From: Gammaproteobacteria bacterium
Lineage (GTDB): Bacteria; Pseudomonadota; Gammaproteobacteria; SZUA-152
Direction: 5' to 3'
Length of the DNA stretch: 7,097 nucleotides
Assembly (NCBI GenBank): GCA_030617485.1
Contig: JAUWVK010000079.1
Coordinates: 1 to 7,097 of the forward strand
Shown here: positions 1 to 6,630 of the stretch, piece after piece
How positions within the stretch are numbered: the stretch's first letter is position 1
Layout of the letters: each line of letters opens with the position of its first letter
The notes under the pieces: generated by a model
What the model was told of the DNA's origin: nothing
Databases searched by the model: none
Seen by the model: the letters and a program-made list of their open reading frames with translations, nothing else
Program-made: the position numbers and the translations under genes

Positions 1-437
1 CTACCACTGGGGTAAGTCATCATGCCCTGCTTGGTAAACAGGTATGAAACCGAACCATCCGTGCCCAGATTGCCACCGCTTTTGGTAAAGGCATGGCGCA
101 CTTCGGAGACGGTACGATTACGATTATCGGTAAGACACTCCACCATCACCGCAACGCCATTGGGGCCATATCCTTCATAACGAATTTCATCGTAATTTTC
201 ATTGTCATCGGCACCGGCACCGCGCTTGATGGCGTTATCAACCGTGTCCCTTTTCATGTTGGCGCTCAGCGCCTTGCTCACCACATCGCGCAAGCGAGGA
301 TTACTGTCCTGATCGGCACCGCCCATTTTGGCGGCCACCACGATCTCGCGGATCAGCTTGGTGAAAATTTTACCGCGCTTGGCATCCTGGGCCGCTTTGC
401 GGTGCTTGATATTGGCCCATTTACTGTGTCCTGCCAT
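1..437 (-). CDS. yebC: YebC/PmpR family protein, partial (3' end outside the window)
   Basis: The first 145 residues of a YebC/PmpR/TACO1-family protein, read from the ATG at 437 and cut by the window edge; the E. coli protein is about 246 residues, so roughly 100 are missing. The N terminus [20 protein letters not shown] is the family hallmark, followed by the helical N-terminal domain and the start of the second domain ([13 protein letters not shown], then [16 protein letters not shown] and [14 protein letters not shown]). Family members act in the cytoplasm; they were long called transcriptional regulators, and recent work ties some of them to relief of ribosome stalling at proline-rich stretches. 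A GGGG ribosome binding site (443-446) lies 5 nt before the ATG. A TATAAA at 457-462 could be a -10 element, but I see no good -35. In many gammaproteobacteria ruvC follows yebC; that would be off-window here. The opposite-strand ORF over this gene is a shadow. Confidence 0.96.
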   Translation of the reverse strand, partial: MAGHSKWANIKHRKAAQDAKRGKIFTKLIREIVVAAKMGGADQDSNPRLRDVVSKALSANMKRDTVDNAIKRGAGADDNENYDEIRYEGYGPNGVAVMVECLTDNRNRTVSEVRHAFTKSGGNLGTDGSVSYLFTKQGMMTYPSG

Positions 438-517
438 GACTACCCCAATACGTTCATTTATAAGCGCTTCTTGAAAACTGGCATTATTCTACCACCGCCA
501 CCAGGGTGCGGACAGAG

Positions 518-1396
518 TTACTCGTCGCGAGGTGGGTTGATTACTTCATTGATGGCCGAATAGTCTGTGTCTGCCAGTCCCTTGGCCATGGCAATGGCCA
601 CGGTATCTCTCACCCCTTCCAGGCTAGCTGCCGTAAGGCCATGCTCCGCAGCAGCATCCAGAAACAGATCCGTATCTTTTAGCAAATGGCGGGTGGGGAA
701 ATTGGGATTGTCGTAATCTCGTTCCAGCATACGCACGAGTTTTTTGTCGAAGGTAGGCGCATACAGTGCCGAATCTCGCAGCATGTCCATAAACTGCTCT
801 ACTCTTACACCTTCTTTTTGAATCAGCCCAAGACTAAGACTAAAGCTGGCAGTTAAACCTGCAATGAGCTGATTAAAAGCCAGCTTCATGGCAGCCGCCT
901 GCCCAACCTCGCCAATATGAATCGGGTTTTCTCCGAAGACTTTCAACAAGGGAAGATATTTTTCGTATTGCTCCTGGGTGGCGCCCACCATCACCAACAG
1001 TGTGCCTTTTATAGCTTCGGGAATGCTACCCAACACGGGTGCTTCTATATATTGGGCACCATGGGCGACTGCGGCATCTTCGATACCCCGGCTATGCGAA
1101 GGACCAATGGTTCCCATTTGTAGAATAGTTTTACCTTCCAGCAAACTGGCACGTTCCGCAGGGAACAATACTTCCTGAATCGCCACCCTGTCGGCCAGCC
1201 AGGTAATTAACACATCAGCAGATTGCACTGCCTGTGCTGCTGTTTCTGCCCTTAGTGCCCCTATTTGTACAACAGGATCAGCTTTTTCCGGGGTACGATT
1301 CCACACCACAACTTTATAATCTGCATTAAGCAAACGAACTGCTATGGGTACACCCATAAGCCCGGCACCAAAGATAGCAATAGTTGGTTTAGTCAT
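518..1396 (-). CDS. NAD(P)-dependent oxidoreductase, 3-hydroxyisobutyrate dehydrogenase / GLYR-like
   Basis: A complete 292-residue beta-hydroxyacid dehydrogenase-family enzyme, cytosolic, probably reducing a small aldehyde or oxidising a 3-hydroxy acid. Residues 6-15 hold the Rossmann loop (GAGLMG at 10-15). The beta2 end reads NRT (33-35), which in this family usually goes with NADP(H) preference. The substrate loop is EAPVLGS (118-124), where canonical members have DAPVSGG. The catalytic lysine is K171 in GEVGQAAAMKLAFNQ, with N175 after it, and the C-terminal helical domain carries the usual KD pair (K240, D241). The catalytic lysine argues against an imine reductase. Overall it looks closest to glyoxylate/succinic semialdehyde reductase-type members, but the substrate cannot be read from sequence. 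It begins 39 nt after the usher stop with no clear Shine-Dalgarno and no visible terminator between, so read-through from the pilus genes is possible; a functional link is not evident. Confidence 0.9.
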   Translation of the reverse strand: MTKPTIAIFGAGLMGVPIAVRLLNADYKVVVWNRTPEKADPVVQIGALRAETAAQAVQSADVLITWLADRVAIQEVLFPAERASLLEGKTILQMGTIGPSHSRGIEDAAVAHGAQYIEAPVLGSIPEAIKGTLLVMVGATQEQYEKYLPLLKVFGENPIHIGEVGQAAAMKLAFNQLIAGLTASFSLSLGLIQKEGVRVEQFMDMLRDSALYAPTFDKKLVRMLERDYDNPNFPTRHLLKDTDLFLDAAAEHGLTAASLEGVRDTVAIAMAKGLADTDYSAINEVINPPRDE

Positions 1397-1435
1397 GTTG
1401 TCGATACCATAGATTCAATGATATGTTTTTATATA

Positions 1436-4237
1436 TCACTGTAATTTCTTAAACAGGATAAAATCCTGCCCGTTAATCATCTGCTTATCATTTGAAATTG
1501 TGATATTAACCGGCTTTATAGACTGCAAACCTAGCTCTTCAACTTGCTCGCTGGAAACTCGCAATTGATAACTCCCCATGGGTAACTTTTGCAACAAGAA
1601 GAAGCCATCATATGCGGATTTAACAGACTGAATTAATTTTCCATCTTTATCAATCAACTCAATAATAACGCCACTGGCCTCGCGCTCAATATCACCGAAG
1701 TTTACATAAGCTGTACCATCAATTTCACCTGTCTGAACAATAGGGAAATCCAGCTGCATAACATGGCCAGGCCTCAAATCAACCCTCACACCTTTTTTCG
1801 ACGGCAACCAAAATGGGTCTTCCAGCGTATCCAAAGCAACATCAAGATCGATTTCCCGGTAAGGCTGAAGACTGCTGATATAAGCAACACCATTTTCATC
1901 TGTCTCGTATGGTGATTTCCCACCATTGATATTAATGTTCACACCTGCGAGCGCATCTTCATCAGCATCTTTTTTACCATTGTCATTTTCATCCAGGAAA
2001 ACCATAGCGGACACCGCGCCCTGACTTGCGTTAGGTCTGGCCTCTCTAACCCAGGCACCTGATCTTGGCTCACGTGACAAGCCAGTGGTAAGAGTTAGGT
2101 TAAGACTATAGGTGCCATCAGTCGAGTATCGTGCATCAACTCCCAGCGAATAACCATTGATGGCCCGATTAAGCCCGAGGGTTAATTGTTCAGAATCCGC
2201 CAAAAAAACCTTAGTAAAACCAGCATTAGCGTTAAAGTTCCACAGCTTGAAACCACCTGCATTCACCGATACCGAGTCAAGCTTACTGGTTGGTTTAAGT
2301 CGGTAACCCAAATTTGTCCGCAAATTGTATTTAGTCGCCCTACGACTAACTTGCAAAATACCGGATATTACGTCCTGGCTTTCTGACGAATAATTCAACG
2401 CTAAAGTATTAGTTACAGCATAACCATGCTTCTGGGCAGAAATACGATTAACCATCCGCGAATTCCAGCTTCCATTTTCATAACTATCCCGCTGATACTC
2501 AAAGGCAATCGGTATGCGAGATATAAATCCAGACGGTATAGCTGTATCAATTTTAAATGCAGTACGACGCGTTATTGGTGACAAAGTTTCACTGAAGACT
2601 TCACTTACGAAGCCATCTTTAAAATAGATTTCACTAACATTAAGAATAACCGGGCCCAATCTTGATTGAACCCCCCAGTCAAATGCAGAGCCACTATTGG
2701 AATCTGATGTGTAATTTGTTTTATAAAAAAAAGACCTCTGAAACCCCTTAAGACCTGCCGTCGTATACTGATGGACGCTTTTGGAGCTAGACACAAATAA
2801 AGTATCGCTTATTGGTAAACTGGCAAATCCTGCTGTCGCTGACAAATGTTTATTGATACCAACATCGTATTGCATCACCGTTCTGTTGCCAGAATCTTCA
2901 TCTTTCGTGGCTAATATTCGGTAATACTGTTCCCCCGGAAGCGTTAACGATTGACCTAACTCAAAGGTATGTGTCTCTTCCCTTATTTGACCTTGCGGCC
3001 CATAAAACATCAGCCGGAAATGATTATGGCCAAATAATAAAGGCACATCATCAAACTGGTATTTCCCATCCACACTAATCGATTGATAATTCAGCAATGA
3101 ATTGTTTCTATAAAGCTCTACCTCCCAACCAGGAGGCAAATCACCACTAAAACTATGACTGTCATATTGAAGCTGTCGAGTTAGCGGATGATTACTGACA
3201 AACATACCAGGCTGTATTGAGCTCGGCCGATTAATTAGATCCATTCTGGGCTCGACAACATGCCCAACCGCATACTCACGCGCCTTAACAGGACCAAGCA
3301 ATTCAGCATTTATATTTTTTTTCCCGAGCGTAATACGGTAATCGTCTATAAATTTGTCCTGATGCCCTGCCACGTACCAGGCTGATTCCATATTAAATAA
3401 ATCTGCTGTCGCGTAGGTTGAATGACTGTAGGTACTACCTGAATCACCAACATTATTTTTATAGATGCCTGCGCGTCCATTAAAATTAACACGAGGATAA
3501 CCCCACTGTTGGTATGGTGCAGTATACCGCGGGTACCCCCTGTCCTTTAACGTCAAGCGTGACTGCGCTATTTTTATTCTTTTTTCTCGCTCTTTTTTTA
3601 ACTGAAAAGGTAACGGAAAGTCAGGAATAATTTTTAACTGCGAGGCATATAAATCAATATCAATTTTTAACGGCAACCATTCTGACAACAAATCACTGTC
3701 AACATAAATATCATCGAATTCCCTTGCAGCCGTTCTGACAGGATTGAATGACTTCATAATGCCTGAAGCAGTGACTTCACCTCGATTTATATCAAGATAA
3801 AATGTTTTCTTTTCGTCAAATATAAAGCCTTTGGCGACCCCACTACCTGGGCTTGTCTTAATCGCGAGATCAATCAAGTCACTCAATGTGCCAAATGGCA
3901 CAAAAAGCATGTCACTATATTGGTACACCACAATTAACTCATCAAACCTGTGCGGACCAACAGAAATTTCCAACAGCCGAACATTTCTTTCATCTTCAGG
4001 CAAAACGGTAGGGTTTTGAAGAGCGGACACAGACCGGATATTCGCTAATGGTATAGCTTTTACCTTACGGGATAATAATTCAACCGAACCAGTGGGAACA
4101 GCGGCCTGCTTCGAAGAGAGAGAATCACTACCGATGGCCTCGGCTTGTGAAAATGAACATAAAAAACCAATAACAAGCAGGGGAAGAAAACCCAAATATT
4201 TATTTTTTGAACAATACCTTTTCTTTTGGTTCAGCAT
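1436..4237 (-). CDS. Outer-membrane usher of a TcfC/CooC-like chaperone-usher pilus, with C-terminal SdrD-B-like and carboxypeptidase-regulatory-like domains
   Basis: A 933-residue outer-membrane usher that would receive chaperone-subunit complexes and thread the growing fibre to the surface. A signal peptide (basic N terminus, hydrophobic core at about 14-30) probably ends at AEA (32-34). Residues about 50-210 form a periplasmic N-terminal domain resembling alpha-type (TcfC/CooC-like) ushers. About 245-720 is rich in alternating aromatic/polar strands, as in a beta-barrel. A plug-like insert sits at about 363-421: LPPGWEVELYRN, then GKYQFDDVPLLFG, then FYGPQGQIREE, the best usher signature. 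The C terminus is unusual: a domain from about 741 opening with the calcium-loop-like DENDNGKKDADE (749-760), then a carboxypeptidase-regulatory/Cna-B-like fold from about 837 (DGTAYVNFGD, YDGFFLLQKLPMGSYQLRV). There is no cysteine after the signal peptide. The ATG lies 14 nt after the chaperone stop with no clear Shine-Dalgarno, so translational coupling is plausible. The usher role is firm; the exact subfamily is inference. Confidence 0.88.
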   Translation of the reverse strand: MLNQKKRYCSKNKYLGFLPLLVIGFLCSFSQAEAIGSDSLSSKQAAVPTGSVELLSRKVKAIPLANIRSVSALQNPTVLPEDERNVRLLEISVGPHRFDELIVVYQYSDMLFVPFGTLSDLIDLAIKTSPGSGVAKGFIFDEKKTFYLDINRGEVTASGIMKSFNPVRTAAREFDDIYVDSDLLSEWLPLKIDIDLYASQLKIIPDFPLPFQLKKEREKRIKIAQSRLTLKDRGYPRYTAPYQQWGYPRVNFNGRAGIYKNNVGDSGSTYSHSTYATADLFNMESAWYVAGHQDKFIDDYRITLGKKNINAELLGPVKAREYAVGHVVEPRMDLINRPSSIQPGMFVSNHPLTRQLQYDSHSFSGDLPPGWEVELYRNNSLLNYQSISVDGKYQFDDVPLLFGHNHFRLMFYGPQGQIREETHTFELGQSLTLPGEQYYRILATKDEDSGNRTVMQYDVGINKHLSATAGFASLPISDTLFVSSSKSVHQYTTAGLKGFQRSFFYKTNYTSDSNSGSAFDWGVQSRLGPVILNVSEIYFKDGFVSEVFSETLSPITRRTAFKIDTAIPSGFISRIPIAFEYQRDSYENGSWNSRMVNRISAQKHGYAVTNTLALNYSSESQDVISGILQVSRRATKYNLRTNLGYRLKPTSKLDSVSVNAGGFKLWNFNANAGFTKVFLADSEQLTLGLNRAINGYSLGVDARYSTDGTYSLNLTLTTGLSREPRSGAWVREARPNASQGAVSAMVFLDENDNGKKDADEDALAGVNININGGKSPYETDENGVAYISSLQPYREIDLDVALDTLEDPFWLPSKKGVRVDLRPGHVMQLDFPIVQTGEIDGTAYVNFGDIEREASGVIIELIDKDGKLIQSVKSAYDGFFLLQKLPMGSYQLRVSSEQVEELGLQSIKPVNITISNDKQMINGQDFILFKKLQ

Positions 4238-4251
4238 TCAGATGGAAAATA

Positions 4252-5169
4252 TCAGGGGATTTTTATTTGTGTTTGCGCCATCACCTTACCACCCTGACTT
4301 GCTTGGCTGCGGTAAAACACCTGGATAGTGCCATCCGTCAACTCCAGTCCTGGCGGTATAACAACAGGTAATTTAATGTTTCTTTTATTACCGGGAGTAT
4401 AAACAGCGACACCATTAACCTGAGAAATAATTTTCCTACTACCGTCTTTGGCAATAAACTCTGCTAAAAGATCACCATACACTGATTGATTACCACTGCG
4501 CTCCAATTCCATTGAAATATGTGGCCAATCTTCCTGTGACTGTCGAGGCACAAATTCAGCTGAGACAATAGAAACATCTGCACTTGTCTTCCCATGTCGA
4601 ACAATGATTGGAATCGATATGCCAATTATTGCCTTCAGGCTAACTACCAATCCAGTTGATGGTTTTACGATTGCCTCCAGATCTTTACTGGAGCTCTGGG
4701 GGATTGCGCGAAAAAGAATATGGGACCGATACTCACCATCCTCCAGGTTTGAAGGTTTACGTAACCCAAAACGAACCACCTGAGTTTTCCCAGGATCAAG
4801 GACCACCTGACGTGGCGAATAACGAATCATTTTATCGGAAAACAGCTCTCCGGGCGCAGGCTCTTTTACTTCCTCAAATCGACCATCAACCGTCATGCGC
4901 TTATTAACCAGTGAAATTCTGTAAGTACCCGGGCTATCACCATTATTGATAATGGTTACCGAAGCACTACGCATTTTTCCCGAAAGAACAATGCGAGTCG
5001 GGGTAACGGTCAGCTGACTTCCTGCCACTGCGTCAACGATAGTTGAGAATAAAAGAAGTATCGCCAGACAAGAAGGCAGGAAAACCTTACCAGAGCACCT
5101 GGAATAGCGCCCTGGATTAATTAACAGAAAAGAAACAACAGACTTTGACCCTGATCGACTCAACAGCAT
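4252..5169 (-). CDS. Periplasmic pilus-assembly chaperone (PapD-like fold)
   Basis: A 305-residue periplasmic chaperone, expected to cap DUF4402 subunits by donor-strand complementation and hand them to the usher encoded next. Numbering is from the ATG at 5169. I prefer it because GGTGAGG (5178-5184) sits 8 nt upstream; an in-frame GTG at 5217 has no better ribosome binding site and falls inside the candidate promoter. A long basic N region precedes a hydrophobic stretch (about 30-46) and probable cleavage after AVA (47-49). Domain 1 shows TPTRIVLSG, SASVTIINNGDSPGTYRIS (68-86), RYSPRQVVLDPGKTQVVRF (116-134), DGEYRSHILF (144-153) and a hydrophobic G1-type strand GISIPIIVRHG. Domain 2 runs from about 195 to the end. 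Arg59 matches in position PapD Arg8; no clear PapD Lys112 equivalent is seen. The mature protein has no cysteine. It is longer than PapD or FimC (mature about 210-220). Confidence 0.9.
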   Translation of the reverse strand: MLLSRSGSKSVVSFLLINPGRYSRCSGKVFLPSCLAILLLFSTIVDAVAGSQLTVTPTRIVLSGKMRSASVTIINNGDSPGTYRISLVNKRMTVDGRFEEVKEPAPGELFSDKMIRYSPRQVVLDPGKTQVVRFGLRKPSNLEDGEYRSHILFRAIPQSSSKDLEAIVKPSTGLVVSLKAIIGISIPIIVRHGKTSADVSIVSAEFVPRQSQEDWPHISMELERSGNQSVYGDLLAEFIAKDGSRKIISQVNGVAVYTPGNKRNIKLPVVIPPGLELTDGTIQVFYRSQASQGGKVMAQTQIKIP

Positions 5170-5177
5170 AATTAATG

Positions 5178-5184
5178 CCTCACC
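5178..5184 (-). promoter_or_regulatory. Ribosome binding site that decides the chaperone start
   Basis: GGTGAGG on the minus strand, 8 nt before the ATG at 5169. It supports that ATG over the in-frame GTG at 5217, which would add 16 residues (HYYETFSWL and so on) in front of an already long signal peptide. Confidence 0.7.
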
Positions 5185-5205
5185 ATGTAACCAGCTGAAA
5201 GTCTC

Positions 5206-5235
5206 ATAATAATGCACATAAGACCTTTATGTCAT
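5206..5235 (-). promoter_or_regulatory. Candidate sigma70 promoter for the chaperone-usher genes, with a dyad in the spacer
   Basis: Minus strand: -35 ATGACA (5230-5235, five of six consensus bases), an 18-nt spacer, and -10 TATTAT (5206-5211, five of six). Transcription would start near 5199, about 30 nt before the chaperone ATG at 5169 and just after the terminator at 5261-5287. The spacer holds a perfect inverted repeat ACATAA-N5-TTATGT (5216-5232), a possible operator. The match was made by eye; the start site is not proven. Confidence 0.45.
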
Positions 5236-5260
5236 CAGCAATAGTCTTTTTTCTCAAATC

Positions 5261-5287
5261 AAAAAAATAGAGAGCAAAAGCTCTCCA
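5261..5287 (-). terminator. Rho-independent terminator after the major pilin gene
   Basis: On the minus strand an 8-bp stem TGGAGAGC / GCTCTCTA (one G-T pair) closes a TTTT loop and is followed at once by seven T residues (5261-5267). It begins 30 nt after the pilin stop codon. It should end most pilin transcripts before the chaperone gene, leaving the assembly genes to read-through or to their own promoter. Confidence 0.85.
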
Positions 5288-5316
5288 TTTAATTTCATAA
5301 CTAATTTAGTTAAATA

Positions 5317-5820
5317 TTAGTTATATTCAACCGTAACAGTATAGTTTGTGCTGTAAATACCAGCTGCCTGGCCACCCGGTATCGACAGTGTTGCACCTAC
5401 AGTAAGATTGTCCGAACCTCCGGTCAATGTCCCGGTATTATTGCTAGTAAAAGTGTTCAAAGTCATTCCGTTGAACGTAATGTCAGCAACCGGTAACGTA
5501 ACAACATAGGCGGAGCCAGAGATACCTGACACAGTAAAATCACCTGCCGCATGGCCACCACCCAACCCAGCTGTAGGGGTAGAAGCTGATGATACGCCAC
5601 CTCCAGGAGCAACTGTCACAGTCGTTGTGTCACCAGCACCTGCAGCAGGAGCAACCGAACCAAAATTCAGCTGCGTGTTTTCTAGAATACTGATTGGCGC
5701 AATAATAGTGACATTAGCCGTAGCTGTAGTCAGCTCTGTTGCACTGGCATTCATAGCGTAACCAGCAAAACCGACAGTGGTCGTGGTAACAAGTGCAGCT
5801 AATAGTTTACGTTTAAACAT
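5317..5820 (-). CDS. DUF4402-family pilin-like subunit, probable major subunit
   Basis: A 167-residue exported protein of the DUF4402 type. The signal peptide (MFKRKLLAALVTTTTVGFAG) probably ends at ASA (25-27). The mature N terminus has an alternating hydrophobic stretch TANVTIIAPISI (34-45) that could act as a donor strand, then LNFGSV (51-56), a Gly/Ala/Thr-rich segment (57-93), DFTVSG (94-99), YVVTLP (105-110) and the family-typical C-terminal block LTVGATLSIPGGQAAG (139-154) ending in strand NYTVTVEYN. There is no cysteine. It is likely the most abundant fibre subunit: it has the strongest ribosome binding site (GAGGT, 8 nt from the ATG), lies directly before the chaperone and usher genes, and is followed by a strong terminator. 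The family itself has little assigned function; the pilin role is inferred from context, signal peptide and an all-beta pattern ending in a pilin-like C-terminal strand. Confidence 0.86.
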   Translation of the reverse strand: MFKRKLLAALVTTTTVGFAGYAMNASATELTTATANVTIIAPISILENTQLNFGSVAPAAGAGDTTTVTVAPGGGVSSASTPTAGLGGGHAAGDFTVSGISGSAYVVTLPVADITFNGMTLNTFTSNNTGTLTGGSDNLTVGATLSIPGGQAAGIYSTNYTVTVEYN

Positions 5821-5828
5821 AATCTTTT

Positions 5829-5833
5829 ACCTC
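5829..5833 (-). promoter_or_regulatory. Strong ribosome binding site of the major pilin gene
   Basis: GAGGT on the minus strand, 8 nt from the ATG at 5820. It is the clearest Shine-Dalgarno in the window and fits high expression of this subunit. Confidence 0.8.
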
Positions 5834-5855
5834 AGTCTCTTGGTCTTAATTCTTA

Positions 5856-5864
5856 GTTATAACA
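5856..5864 (-). promoter_or_regulatory. Candidate extended -10 element upstream of the major pilin gene
   Basis: TGTTATAAC on the minus strand fits an extended -10 (TGnTATAAT, one mismatch) and contains the perfect palindrome GTTATAAC. A start near 5849 would give a leader of about 29 nt holding the GAGGT site. No good -35 is visible, and a second TGTTATA copy lies further upstream, so the call is weak. Confidence 0.3.
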
Positions 5865-5932
5865 ATGCTGGCCAATACACGACCAGGTGATCTAAATTCG
5901 TTTCTATAACAGATTATCGTCCAAGCTTTTGA

Positions 5933-5965
5933 GAGCTTTAACTTTTTGCCTAAAGTTAAGCGCTC
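5933..5965 (-). other. Intercistronic hairpin without a T tract
   Basis: Between the two complete subunit genes the minus strand forms GAGC, 2-nt mismatch, TTAACTTT, loop AGGCAA, AAAGTTAA, 1-nt mismatch, GCTC. The inner 8 bp are perfect. No run of T follows, so it is probably not an intrinsic terminator; an mRNA-stabilising or processing hairpin between pilin cistrons is more likely. Confidence 0.5.
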
Positions 5966-5976
5966 AAACCTCTGTT

Positions 5977-6492
5977 TTATCGATATTCGACTTCAACCAC
6001 CATGCTACCGCTATAAGCGCCAACTGCCTGATAGGCATCCAGGTTTAATTTTGCACCCACCACCAGTTCTTTTAGACCATTCGAGCTTGACTCACCGGTA
6101 TCAAATAACTCGCCATTAATCTGATTAACAACCAAATCGTTTCCATACCCGTCTGTCAACACCACTTCTTCCGGGTACGAAATAGAATAATCAGCATTTA
6201 AAGCACCTTCGATGACGAATTTCGCCGGCGAGTGGGAGCCACTACTATCAAGTTTAACGCCGCCCGCAGTCTCGCGTGTCCCATCAGAATTCAGCGTAAC
6301 CTCACCTCCAACCGAGTTGATTGATACCTCTCCAAAATTCATAGTATCTGTGTTTGACATCGATAAAAAACGATTAACTTTCACAGTAACTGCAGTAACA
6401 GAACTCACGGCAAATAATGGCGCGGGCAGCGATAAAAATAACGCAGCACCGATCAAGCCTGTTAAATAGTAATGTTTATTATTAAATCTCAT
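5977..6492 (-). CDS. DUF4402-like pilin subunit, probable minor subunit
   Basis: A 171-residue exported protein read from the ATG at 6492; an in-frame GTG six bases upstream is possible, and an in-frame TGA lies just before that GTG. The signal peptide (MRFNNKHYYLTGLIGAALFL, then SLPAPLFA) probably ends at A28. The mature protein opens with a donor-strand-like stretch SVTAVTVKVNRFLSM, then MNFGEV (51-56, same register as LNFGSV in the neighbouring pilin), KFVIEG (91-96), DYSISYP (101-107) and the C-terminal block LVVGAKLNLDAYQAVGAYSG ending VVEVEYR. The middle is acidic and Ser/Asn-rich, unlike the Gly/Thr-rich neighbour. There is no cysteine. The ribosome binding site is weak (GTGAG, 5 nt away), which suits a low-copy adaptor, tip or terminator subunit; that role is inference. 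DUF4402 membership rests on the shared motifs. Confidence 0.8.
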   Translation of the reverse strand: MRFNNKHYYLTGLIGAALFLSLPAPLFAVSSVTAVTVKVNRFLSMSNTDTMNFGEVSINSVGGEVTLNSDGTRETAGGVKLDSSGSHSPAKFVIEGALNADYSISYPEEVVLTDGYGNDLVVNQINGELFDTGESSSNGLKELVVGAKLNLDAYQAVGAYSGSMVVEVEYR

Positions 6493-6630
6493 TCGCACTC
6501 ACACACCGCCAAATACTTAAAATGGCTAAAATATGCTGACATTCCTCAGTTAATTACTTCTTTTTTCGTCTACATTAGGCAATTCTTTAATAGGCTGTGG
6601 ATTAAGAGAAGATTTTCACGAGTAATTATC

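Noticed and set aside
93..563. 156-residue plus-strand ORF
   Set aside because: It lies antisense over the clearly recognised yebC and the end of the dehydrogenase gene, with no protein family resemblance; a shadow of a high-G+C coding strand.
2725..2732. Run of eight A (T on the coding strand) inside the usher gene, considered as a phase-variation tract
   Set aside because: The frame is intact, the run is short for slipped-strand switching, and no other tract supports it.
4656..4907. 83-residue plus-strand ORF over the chaperone gene, and similar short ORFs at 917-1178, 2186-2386, 3831-4328 and 6212-6941 (plus strand) and 2605-2796 (minus strand, out of frame in the usher)
   Set aside because: All overlap convincing genes in other frames and show no signal peptide, motif or ribosome binding site.
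5170..5217. GTG start giving the chaperone 16 extra residues
   Set aside because: The ATG at 5169 has a good ribosome binding site at 8 nt; the extension lengthens an already long signal-peptide N region and overlaps the candidate promoter.
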